A stretch of 64,000 nucleotides of DNA, taken from Sclerotiophoma versabilis. Its lineage: Eukaryota; Ascomycota; Dothideomycetes; Pleosporales; Didymellaceae. Every line of letters starts with the position of its first letter. The first letter of the stretch is position 1. The position numbers were made by a program, and so were the translations under genes. Positions 54,799 through 64,000 of this stretch are shown piece by piece. The stretch is taken from contig JAAROD010000049.1 in the NCBI GenBank assembly GCA_012274445.1, positions 1,550,001 through 1,614,000 on the forward strand. The letters are read 5' to 3'. The notes beneath the pieces are model-generated. The model saw only the letters and a list, made by a program, of their open reading frames with translations. It was not told the DNA's origin and searched no databases.

Positions 54799-57700
54799 GT
54801 GGTGTTGGGTGTTAGTGCTGGAGCAGTGCATGTGGTGGGCGGTGCTGGCGTCTTGTAGCAAAGTACCGGTGTGGCCCGGACTGGCGGTGTGGACTGCTCT
54901 TTTCGGCAACGGCTGGCAGAGGCGCGGATCTCGCAGCGCTTCCAATTGCAAGGCACGCGCACGGACGGGCACGGGCAGGCAGCGGCAGACTGGGCGGTCC
55001 CCAAAGCGAGCGAGCGAGCAGCAGCTGGGCGGCGGCGGTGGTGCGGCCGGGAAGAGGGTGGTATGAGTGAGGGTGCTGGTGTGCAGAGCAGGCAGCGGGT
55101 GGGGAGGGCAGGCTAGTTATCGCAGACGGCGGGGGGTGCGCCCGGAGCAGGACGCTGGGACGAGCACTAGGCCCTTTCGCACGCAGCGCTCAGCAGCGCT
55201 GGGGGAGCAGAGAGTGACTTCCGTGGGATGCACGCGAAACACGGGCTGGCGCTCCCATTCGGCGCCCCAGAGAGCGTCGGGTAGGCCTGCATCAGCGCAC
55301 GCCTCTGCGCCGAAACGAGTGGCTGCCGTCGCCTGCCGCCGACTGCGTGTGCCATTCACCGCGCCCACCCTCGCCCTCCCCCGCGCTGCCGTCTGCCCTG
55401 CCGCGCAACGCGTGCCATTTGCGTGTGCGAGCAGACGGCCGCGCAGTCGCTGCTCTGCCCGCCCGTTTGGCGCGCGCCCCATTCACGCACACGGCGTCAC
55501 AGCTCATGGCCGCCATGGCCGCCGATTGCACCTCAGCGCTGCTAGCCTGTCGCCGTCTGCCATAGTCTGGTACGACAGCCCCGGTACCGCTGTAATCGAT
55601 ACGCTTGGTCGACGTGCGGGCCGGCCCTTCAGCGAAATTTCCCCGTCACCACCCTGCCATTGGCCGCCGTGCTGCCTGGAGCGCTGCGACTCTCACCCTG
55701 GCCGCCCGTCGCCTGCCAGATGCAGGCAAGACTGAGCCAAGACTGCGTCAAGCCCGAGTCGAGCCCATGTGCTCTGCCAGACTGCGCGATTGCTGCTCTC
55801 CCGCCGTGGGCGCGCTCAACATGCGCACGTGACCCCTGCCCTGGGCCCTGTGTAATCATGAGCCCAGAGCGCACAAGACGAGATGCAACACGGCCCGCCT
55901 TTCTCCCATCACCCTTCCACCACAACCACACCCACACCCTTGCATCACCCGACGCACTTCCAACTTCCCACTTTCCGTCCGCCTTCTCCTTCTCGCCCTG
56001 TCCTTGCGCCGAGGGGAGACCTTGCACGTCAACCTGCTCGCTCGCGTCCGTACTGATCGATGCTGTCGTCATCCCTCCGTCCTGCCGTGCACGAGTCATC
56101 TCACCGCCCGCCATCTGCAGCGACTGTCCCTGTCTATTCTGGGAAGCAGACGTCCATTCCTGTACTTTGTGTCCGCCTTTGTTATCGTGCTAAGGCGCAC
56201 CAGCGCCCGTTGGTATGCCTTGCCGACCTTGAGTAATCCACTGAGCTGGGTGTTGTCTGCTTGGAGCCTTCCACTGCATCCGTTTACCGACCGTCTGCCG
56301 ACTGGCTAGCTTGCGGACTTATCTAACGGGCGCACATGATTGGCTCAGACCTCGCATTTCCCTCACAATTCTGGCTACTTGCTAAGGGACTGTCAAGCTT
56401 TGCTCACTGCAAACCGCACTCAATCTCAATCACACAGCCGAGACTCCTACTCACGGCCGTAAAGTAGTCAGCGCCTCTTTGCCCATGGTGTTTGATATCC
56501 CCAGCTGTACAACCAAAAGCCCATCTATCCAAGACACATGCAATCCCCCTACTCACATCTACTTGCTTTCCCCCACCCACGCCAGATCGCGTCACACAGC
56601 GCGGCAGCCGGCCGTAAGAAGCACCGCAAACGCCACGGCCGCACAAGGTTTTGCATTCGTAGCCCTCAGCCACCGTCAGATCATGCCAGCCGAGCCGAGT
56701 CGGGCGATTGCCTCGCCCTGCTTCTCCTTCACATTGTACGGGTCATCATTGTCTAGATCTTTGGATCGCTGTTGCAAGGCCCGCCGATCTTGATCGGTGG
56801 CTACCTTGTGGACTGAGTGATAGCCAGGGCAAGTACTCTTTCCCCACGGCGCGTACGCGTACCCTATAGCACACAAGGATGATGGTATATCGCGTCCAGC
56901 CCTATACAGTACCCACAGGAGGAATGTCTTCCTCCACTCACATCGTGCACCTGCGCCCATCGCCGTGCATCTCAAACACGCTCCGACATTGACCGGACAG
57001 GATACATGATGTCTCTAGTACGCAGTGGTGAATTCTTCCTACGCCTCGACAGCACTGAATGGAGGCCCATCGACACACGTACATAGCTGCCCAACTACCA
57101 GGGCGTTTTTCAGGCCCGTAGCCAGCGCCGGGCTCTGATTTGCAAGGTGCACAATGCAAGTTGGAAAGTGAGGCTGCAGCGGTGTAAGAACCCACTTCCC
57201 GCTCCCGCCGCTGCAGCGCATCCACCACTCACACCCACAGCACTGGAAGGGCAGAATCCGGCGACATTGAAATGTTGACAGCCAAGCTTGGCACATGTAG
57301 AGTAAACAAAGCGCGAGTCTGAGTCAGGTTTCCCTGAATCGCAAGCAAGCACAGTAGGGCTGAGCTAGCGCAGTCATGTCATGTCGAGTGACAAGGACAG
57401 GGACAGGGACAGGCTTGCAGGCAGAACAAAAGAGCAAAACTCGGGACCGGCGCGCAGTTTCTTCATCACCACGTCCCTGGCGCTGACGCAGTTGAGATGA
57501 AATGAGATTAATTGAAGGGTAAAGAAGAGAAGAAATGAGATGAGCAACGGCGAAGGCTCGAGCACCGCCCGGCCGATGACGGCACGCTTCTATCCTCCAG
57601 CCGGTTCGCGAGTCACCACGCGCGTCCGAGATACAGATTCAAAACGCCGATCGCTGTGCTTTTCCACACTCACCGCGGAAGCATATTGTGGAAGCACGAT

Positions 57701-58676
57701 GACTCCTACTTCACATTTTTTGATGCATTGTTCTGCTCCGTCTGCATGTTGGTGTGGTGTGTCTGCACTGCACTGTACTATACTATACTATACTATACAA
57801 CTCTATACAACACAATACAACACCATACAATAAACTCACCCATCCATCCCCATCAAGACATCCGATCCCACCCTTCGATCTGCACTCGGCGCATGGCTCC
57901 AATGCAATCCCCCCGCAGATCCCTCGCGAAACAATGCAAACTAGACAGATACGTACAAGTAGCGGTGAGTACAATCCGAAATCCGCAGTTTTTGGCATAT
58001 GCACGCCGATGCTTTGGGTGGTGTTACTGCTGGTACTGTTATTACTACTACTGTTATTGTTGTTGCTACTATTATTACTACTCCTACCCCTACTACTACT
58101 ACTACTACTGCACTCCCTTACCGATCCAATCGCAACTTGAATGTGATCATGTATGAATGTGATCATGTATGAATGATGAATAATAATTGAATGTACATGT
58201 GTATTTTGTAGTGTAGAATATTGTCCTGAGACAGACTCACGGGACAAAGGGGGGTACCAAGGGCGTGGGGCCGTTTGGTGTGACGGCGTGCAAGGAAATG
58301 GACCGAGGGGATGCGCACGTGGGCTGGGGGGGGGGGGGGGTGTAGTGAGTGCGAAAGGGGGGAATGTTGAGGGTGGGATTGGGATGTTGGGGAGAGAGGG
58401 AGAGAGGGGGAAAGAGAGTACTGGATGGGTGCATGTTTGTGTGCTGAATGCTGAGTGCTTGATTGTTGGATTCTTCACTGCTTTATGCTTCACTGCTTCA
58501 CTGCTTCATGCTTTACTACTTCCCTGCTTGACCGTTTGACTGCTTGCTTCTCGTCATCTTTGTTGTGACGTTGTCAGCTTTGTTGTGACGTTTCCAGCGG
58601 CGCGGTGCGGGAGAGCCGTTCTGGCAGTCTGTGGCCGAAAGTGGTTCTCAACAGCGCTTTCCCATTCTTGCATGTC
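54799..58676. other. Gene-poor region (3.9 kb) upstream of the bZIP gene
   Basis: No supported gene. The left half (54.8-56.2 kb) is very GC-rich, so chance open frames on both strands are common (for example 55067-55735). The right half has simple repeats: CTATA units at 57777-57800, TAC/TGT triplets near 58025-58110, a repeated 18-bp AATGTGATCATGTATG-type unit at 58140-58170, a 15-nt G run at 58326-58340 and CTGCTT(T/C)A-type repeats near 58480-58550. It may include a long leader of the bZIP gene. Confidence 0.5.
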
Positions 58677-60279
58677 TCATACCCCCTCGTTGTCCTCCCT
58701 CGACCACAACTTGACGGTCCGATCCTTTCCTCCACTGACGATCCACGCAGCATCGCTCGTCACGTCGGTACTGAAGACCGGGCCTGAGTGACCTTGTAGT
58801 GTCTTGCAGTGCGCCCAGTCGTCAGCCGAGAAGATTTGGACGTTCTTGTCGAAGCCTGAAGATACGACGAATGTGGATGCCTTTTTCGGGATGAGTTCGC
58901 CTTGTTCGTCGTGGTGCAGCGACACACCGCTCGCAGGCCCATCGGTCCCTTGATACCATCGCAGATCAGTGACACCTCCTGTGTTCGCAGCGATTGAGTT
59001 CGTCTCGCGCATGGCTCGTACGTCCCAGCACTTCATGAAACCGTCGCCTGAGCCTGAGAGGAGGCGGTGGCCGTCAACACCCCAGTCCAGGCCGTAGATG
59101 GGCTTGATGTGGCTTTCCAGCATGTAGATGACACGGCCTGTGCGGACGTCCCACACGCGGCCAATACTGTCCAGGCCGGCACTCGCGACTAACGATCCGT
59201 CCTGGTTGAAGGCTACGGTATACACCTCCTTGGAGTGGCCTTCTTGTGTAAGCAGCTCCTGGCCCGTCTCCACGTTCCAAAGGCGCCATGTGGTGTCGTC
59301 GGAGGCGGAGGCGAGGTATCGTCCAGACGGGTGGAATGCCAGGCGACATACACGTTCGGTGTGGCCGTCGAGCGTGCGCAGTGGCTTGTCGTCGTCGAGT
59401 GACCATAGCTGCACCTTTCCTCCTGCTCCCCCGGATGCAAAGTTGACGCTCCCCGACGACACGGTGGTGCCGGGCAGTGTTGCGCCGGGCAGCCAGTCTA
59501 TGCCGGTTGTGCGCTCGGTGTGGGCGCCTCGGTATGCCTTCTTCTGCTCCAGACTGGGTATCTCCAGCAGGGCGACCTTGCCGCCCCACGTGCCGTAGGC
59601 GACATACTGGCCGTTTGGCGAGACGCGCACCACGCTGACTGGCCGGTCGGCCGTCTGCGAGCCGTACAGCTCAAAGGCCTTCAGGCGGTCCTTGATCTTG
59701 TTGCGGTGCTCGACGTGGGCCTTGAGTGGTATTGTGGCTTCCTGGCGCTGGTAGGCGATGCGCTGCTTGGCTCGCGGGAGGGAGAAGCGCGCCATGTCGC
59801 GTCGGGCGTCCAGCAGCGCCTGGGTGCCCTGGGTGTAGAACTCCTCCTGCTCGTCGCCCGGGGCCTCTGCCTCCTCCATGACGACGTCCTCGACATGCTC
59901 GCCCCCTGCCTCGGCAGCGTCGGCCAGCAGCGCGCGCAGCCGGTCGCGTCGGTCGGCGGGGCCCTCGCCGAACAGGGTGATGGGCTCCTTCAGGGCGCGC
60001 AGGCGCAGCTTGACGTCGCGGTCGGCGGTCGGCACGATCAGGTGGGAGGCGCGCTTCTTGCGCTCGAACTCGGCGAGCAGGTCCGAGGCCATGGCGCTGC
60101 CTCCTGCTCCGCCGCCGGGCATGGCATGGTTGCGGTCCAGTGCTGTGCGCGTTAGCGGGCGACGGGCGTGGGCAGCGGGCGGGCGACGTACGGACGCTGG
60201 CATAGTCGATGCCCTCCATGGCCTCGCTCGGGCCATACTCCTCCTCGACATAGGCCTGCCGCGCCGGGTGCATGCTCAT
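58677..60279 (-). CDS. PRP4: U4/U6 snRNP protein Prp4 (WD40)
   Basis: Two exons, 60279-60192 and 60142-58677, encode 517 residues. The 49-nt intron has a GTACGT donor, GCTAACG branch and CACAG acceptor and gives DYASVPLDRNHAMPGG. Residues about 55-110 hold the PRP4/SFM domain (DLLAEFERKKRASHLIVPTAD, VKLRLRALKEPITLFGEG, DRRDRLRALL). An acidic linker and a helical part (ARFSLPRAKQRIAYQRQE) follow, then seven WD40 repeats from about residue 220 with clear WD/WN/WS ends (VQLWSLDDD, WRLWNVETG, GRVWDVRTG, MKCWDVRAM, VKLWSREDN). Prp4 is part of the U4/U6 and U4/U6.U5 particles, where it binds Prp3 and is needed for spliceosome assembly. It should not be confused with the fission yeast kinase of the same name. 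It is divergent from the PTC7-type gene. Confidence 0.94.
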
Positions 60280-60544
60280 GGCGACTGACGGTGCCCCTCG
60301 GGTGCTGCGGGGCGCGAGTGCGGTGGTGGCTGCGAGCTGCGAGCTGCGAAAAGAAGTTCCCAACTTCCCCGGGCGGTAGGGCTTAGCGTCGGCTATGTCA
60401 TCTGCCCGGCCCTGCACCTGGAACGCGCTGCGGCTGCAGTAGTCGCGACAGGCACCGCCGCCGTCGAGGGGACACATCTCGCGCGCGGCCATTGCACAAT
60501 TGCCAGAGAGACTGCTGGCCCGTCAGCGAGCAGCCGCGTGCATC

Positions 60545-60600
60545 CCCATTGCCCATTGCCCACTGCCCACTGCCCATTGCCCACTGCCCATTGCCCATTG
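60545..60600. repeat. Eight tandem 7-bp repeats (CCCAYTG)
   Basis: Eight perfect heptamers, five CCCATTG and three CCCACTG, run without interruption for 56 bp between the divergent PRP4 and PTC7-type genes, 16 bp before the upstream ATG of the latter. Confidence 0.95.
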
Positions 60601-60616
60601 CGCTGACCGCCGTGCC

Positions 60617-62136
60617 ATGAAGGCCATCGCAGTAAGTCCGCTCGCCTAGCCGGCGCGGCGCGTCTCCCTAGCCCAGAAGTTTGTTCCCACCGCCGCCCTT
60701 GGGTGCGCGGGCATTGCGCCGCCAGCATGCGCAGGCCCTGCCCCAACACCCTCCCTGCACCCTCCCAGCACCCTCCCCGACTCCGACTGACGCCTGACTG
60801 ACAGGCCTGGGCCGCGGCCATGTCCTACGCCATCACCAGCGCCGCGAACCGTGCTCGGCTGCCCTCGCGGCGCGCAGCATCGGGCCTGTTCCTCGTCGCC
60901 CTGTCCGCGAGCACGCTGCTTGCGCCCGCCCACTCGACCGCGACGCGCACCGCCGGCCTGCACACGCCGCGCCCGCAGCCCCCCTACGCGCTCCCGGCCT
61001 GCCCGCTGCACAGAGACACGACGCCGAACCCAGCAGGCCTGCGGTCCCTCAGCGCCGCCGCCCACCCCGCCAGCAGTGCCGCCCACTTCTCCTACCACGT
61101 CGCCGCCTCGTACTCGGCCAAGCAGGACCGCTTCAATCCACAGCAGAACCTGTTCACGAACCCCCTGCACGAGCCCACACAGCGCCACGACGACTGGCGC
61201 GAGTGCAAAGAGAGCGTCGACAAGCGCAAGCGGCTGCGCAGCGGCCAGGACGCCCTCTTCTTCAGCCAGGTCGGCAACACCAAGACCACGGCTTTTGGTG
61301 TAGCCGACGGCGTCGGCGGATGGGTCGAGTCTGGCCTGGACCCGGCCGACTTCTCGCACGGCTTGTGCGAGTACATGACGTGCGCCGCCCGCTCCTTCCC
61401 CCACGGCTTCAACACCACCTCGCTGCACCCCAAGGCCCTGCTGCAGGTCGCCTACGACGAGGTCACCGACGACGACACCATCGAGGGCGGCGGCAGCACT
61501 GCCTGTCTGGCCGTCGCCGAGCCAGACGGCACTGTCGAGGTCGCCAACCTGGGCGACTCCGGCTTCATGCACCTGGGCCTGAATGCGGTGCGACACTTCA
61601 CCCAGCCCCAGACCCACGCCTTCAACACCCCTTACCAGCTCTCCAAGACACCCCACCGCATGCTCGTGCAGATGGCTGTCTTCGGCGGCCCCTCCACCCT
61701 CTCCGATCTGCCCAAAGAATCGAGTGTCACCCACCACAAAGTCCGCCACGGCGACGTCCTGGTCTTTGCCACCGATGGTGTGTGGGACAACCTCAGCCCG
61801 CAGGACGCGCTCGGCATAGTCAGCAAGCAGATGCTCGCTGCCGGTGCCTGGGTGGAGAAAGACGGCACCATCGAGGTTGGACACGATCTGGCCAAGCTGG
61901 TGCAAGCTGGCACCGGCCGCAGGGCCGACAGCAAGTCTTTGCAGGCCGTAGTAGCCACTGCCATTGCAAAGGAAGCCAAGGACACAGGCCTCAACACCCG
62001 CCGCGACGGGCCGTTTGCGAAAGAAGTGCAGAAGTACTACCCTGGCGAGAACTGGCACGGAGGCAAGCCCGATGACATTGCTGCCGTCATCGCCATCGTG
62101 CTGGAGGAATCCTCGACTGTATCATCTAAACTCTGA
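60617..62136 (+). CDS. PTC7: PP2C phosphatase, Ptc7 type (mitochondrial)
   Basis: The certain coding part is 60820-62136 (438 residues). A 15-nt first exon at 60617-60631 is likely: ATGAAGGCCATCGCA is followed by a perfect GTAAGTCC donor, and an acceptor at 60804 (CTGACTGACAG) continues in frame as AWAAAMSYAI, giving 448 residues. The N terminus is rich in Arg/Ala/Ser with a short hydrophobic stretch (ASGLFLVALSASTLL), suited to mitochondrial targeting. The PPM core has GVADGVGGW, GSTACLAVAEP, VANLGDSGFM, DVLVFATDGVWDNL and KPDDIAAVIAIVL, with metal-binding Asp residues conserved. Ptc7/PPTC7 phosphatases act in mitochondria, for example on the CoQ factor Coq7 in yeast. The gene is divergent from PRP4 and in tandem with the MPS1-like kinase. 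Confidence 0.9.
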
Positions 62137-62590
62137 TTTGATTTGCATTGCAGGCGTTGAAGGGACTCACACGCACATGGCGCCGTGTTCGCATAGACCG
62201 TTGTTGATGCTTGTCTTGGCTGTTGTGTATCACGTTGATCGATAGGATACTGTAATCGTCCCACAAACTACTAGACGAAACATGAAATACACTTGAAACT
62301 CGACCAACTCTATTCTGACCGAGGATGGGGTTGTGACATAATTGTGCAGCGGTCCAGACTAGGTTTGTTTGCCGTCTTGTTGCCGGGCAACGACGACACA
62401 CCAACTCCACATTCGTCGCGCTCGCGCTCGCTCACGACCTCACCACCCAACCCACCGCCAGCATCCCTACAGCGAACAGCCGCCTCCCCTCCGGGCCTTA
62501 TGTATGCGCAACTAACACTACAGCCAACATTCGCTAGCCAGACAGCCTCCCCGACTTTTATATACCCACGCGCCCGCTCACCGCTCCGCA
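62137..62590. promoter_or_regulatory. MPS1 upstream region
   Basis: 454 bp with the PTC7 3' end and MPS1 promoter. A TATA-like TTTTATATA lies at 62556-62564, about 30 bp before the ATG, so it may be leader rather than TATA box. No gene seen. Confidence 0.4.
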
Positions 62591-64000
62591 ATGGCTGCCG
62601 CGTCCCCCACGCCCATGGGCTCCTACGGACGCATGCGCGTGCCAACCTCGACCCGGGTGCGCAGAGACTCGCCCATGTCCGTCCTGGGCGAGTCGCAGGG
62701 CTTCTCGGCCAATGCGCCCATGATGCAGAACATCGACATTGGCGACAGCTCCGACGACGAGATCCCCCAGCCCATGAAGCTTAGCGCCTTGACCACTGCA
62801 CTGCTTGCACAGAGCAACGATGTCATGTCGCCCGAGAAGAGGAAGCCCAAGCTGAAGATCTCGCGCAATGGATCCGCGTCAAACACGCCTGAGAGGGTCC
62901 AGCAGGACTCGGTCACACCCGCGCCGAGTCTGCGCATCAAACGAGTCCCACTGCGAGGCGCGCCCATGCGCAGATTCCGAAGGACTCCCCAAAGCGAAGA
63001 GGACCACCCCCCATCGCGGGACCAGGAGAACCTCCCCGCTTCTGTTGTAAGAGCAAAGGAGGAACATCCGAATGTGCCCGACTCGGTTCTCAAGATGACG
63101 GATTCTGTTATGAAGGTTAGAGATGAGCGCGACACACGGCCAGCGCAGCAGCACCAATCGCCACTTCAAAGACACCAGTCGCCTGCTCCCCAACAACAGC
63201 AAGAGAAGCCCGCACCGCTACAATCCAGAGACGCAAACACACCAAGAAGACCTGCACCGCCTCCTCCACCAAAAATGTCCGTCCTGGAGGCTGCCACCGT
63301 AGCTGCCGGCGCTGCCACAGCCACCAAGCAGCGAGAACGCAAGAAGAGGAGCACATTATCTGTGAATGGAAAGCACTACTCTCAAATGGACCGGATAGGG
63401 CGGGGAGGCAGCTCGGCCGTGTACCGTGTCATGGCAGAGAACTTCAAGCTCCTTGCTCTGAAGCGGGTGAAGCTTGAGGATGCCGACGAAGCCGCCGTGC
63501 GCGGCTACAAAGGCGAGATCGACCTCCTCCAGAAACTGAAGAATGTCGAGCGAGTAGTCCGTCTCTACGATTGGGAGGTGGACGAGCAACGACAAATCCT
63601 CAGTGTGGTACGTGATATCCTCAATCTCATAATTCCCTCAACTAACCCCACAACAGCTCATGGAGATTGGCGAATCTGATCTCGCCCGCATCATCCGGAT
63701 GAAGCTCGACCCCACTGACTCTTCCGCACCTGGCCAGCTCGACCTCTCCTTTACCCGTTTCTACTGGAAGGAAATGCTCGAGTGCGTCGGTGCCGTCCAC
63801 GCACACGACATTGTACACTCGGATCTCAAACCTGCAAACTTCCTGCTCGTCTCCGGCCGCCTCAAGCTCATCGATTTCGGTATCGCAAACGCCATCGAAA
63901 CCGACCACACCATCAACGTGCACCGTGACTCCCACATCGGCACACCCAACTACATGTCCCCCGAGAGCCTGGAGGATAGTGCGGGCGGTGCGCAGGGCCA
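62591..64000 (+). CDS. MPS1: Mps1/TTK-like checkpoint kinase, 5' part (truncated by window edge)
   Basis: Two exons are visible, 62591-63607 and 63657-64000 (running off the window), giving about 453 residues so far. The 49-nt intron has GTACGT and CAACAG and joins QILSV to LMEIGESDLARII. The N-terminal 250 residues are disordered, basic and Pro/Gln-rich, with possible CDK sites (SPTP, DSPMS, MSPEKRK). The kinase domain starts near residue 255: YSQMDRIGRGGSSAVY glycine loop, LLALKRVKLED with the catalytic lysine, then VHAHDIVHSDLKPANFLLV, LKLIDFGIAN and IGTPNYMSPESL. The HSDLKPANF and GTPNYMSPE forms are diagnostic for Mps1/TTK. This kinase acts in spindle assembly checkpoint signalling at kinetochores and, in yeast, in spindle pole duplication. 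The C-terminal end is outside the window. Confidence 0.92.

Noticed and set aside
55067..55735. 222-codon plus-strand frame and several overlapping frames
   Set aside because: Region is very GC-rich and open on several frames at once; the translations are Arg/Ala/Pro-rich without domains.
60646..62058. 470-codon minus-strand frame
   Set aside because: Antisense shadow of the PP2C gene caused by its GC-rich third positions; low-complexity Gly/Val/Leu composition.

Overview
This is a 64 kb stretch of a filamentous ascomycete (Pezizomycotina) nuclear genome. The evidence is short GT-AG introns, mostly 45-70 nt with CTAAC/CTGAC-like branch points, fungal gene families (Rax2, Nus1, Dur3, Ptr2, a MeaB-type bZIP), and a tRNA gene with an intron after position 37. 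A Dothideomycete is my best guess for the class, but this is an impression only. The window is ordinary, gene-dense chromosomal DNA, interrupted by several gene-poor stretches of 1.5-3.9 kb.

Layout. 0-6.3 kb: 5' part of the polarity marker RAX2 (minus) and an uncharacterised minus-strand gene with an apparent frameshift. 6.8-15.4 kb: housekeeping block with SPT2, ribosomal proteins P2 and uS19 (S15), the dolichol synthase subunit NUS1 and exocyst SEC10. 15.7-19.5 kb: a DUF202 membrane protein and a DUR3-type urea transporter. 22.3-28.4 kb: a ZRC1/COT1 zinc transporter and a PTR2 peptide transporter. 29.6 kb: intron-containing tRNA-Ala(UGC). 30.1-32.6 kb: an STK16/ENV7-like kinase and a cysteine-rich surface-like protein. 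33.1-34.4 kb: the relic of an arylsulfotransferase-like gene whose middle is inverted. 34.9-42.9 kb: a Gly-rich repeat protein, an uncharacterised protein, a C2H2-like transcription factor and a small hydrophilic protein. 43.3-46.1 kb: two TFIID subunits, TAF3 and TAF7, transcribed divergently from about 300 bp. 46.5-54.8 kb: a five-finger CCCH protein, a Sel1-repeat protein with unusually long introns and a MeaB-like bZIP factor. 58.7-64 kb: PRP4, a PTC7-type PP2C phosphatase and the 5' part of an MPS1/TTK kinase.

How it fits together. Most genes are unrelated core functions (transcription, splicing, translation, secretion). Two links stand out. The TAF3-TAF7 pair shares one promoter region. 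Nitrogen acquisition is represented by DUR3, PTR2 and a MeaB-like regulator, and GATA-factor core sites are clustered upstream of DUR3 and, less strongly, of PTR2.

I did not find a new multi-gene system. The most unusual element is the rearranged arylsulfotransferase-like relic. Exon structures were deduced by eye from splice signals, reading frame and family similarity; no transcript or database evidence was available.
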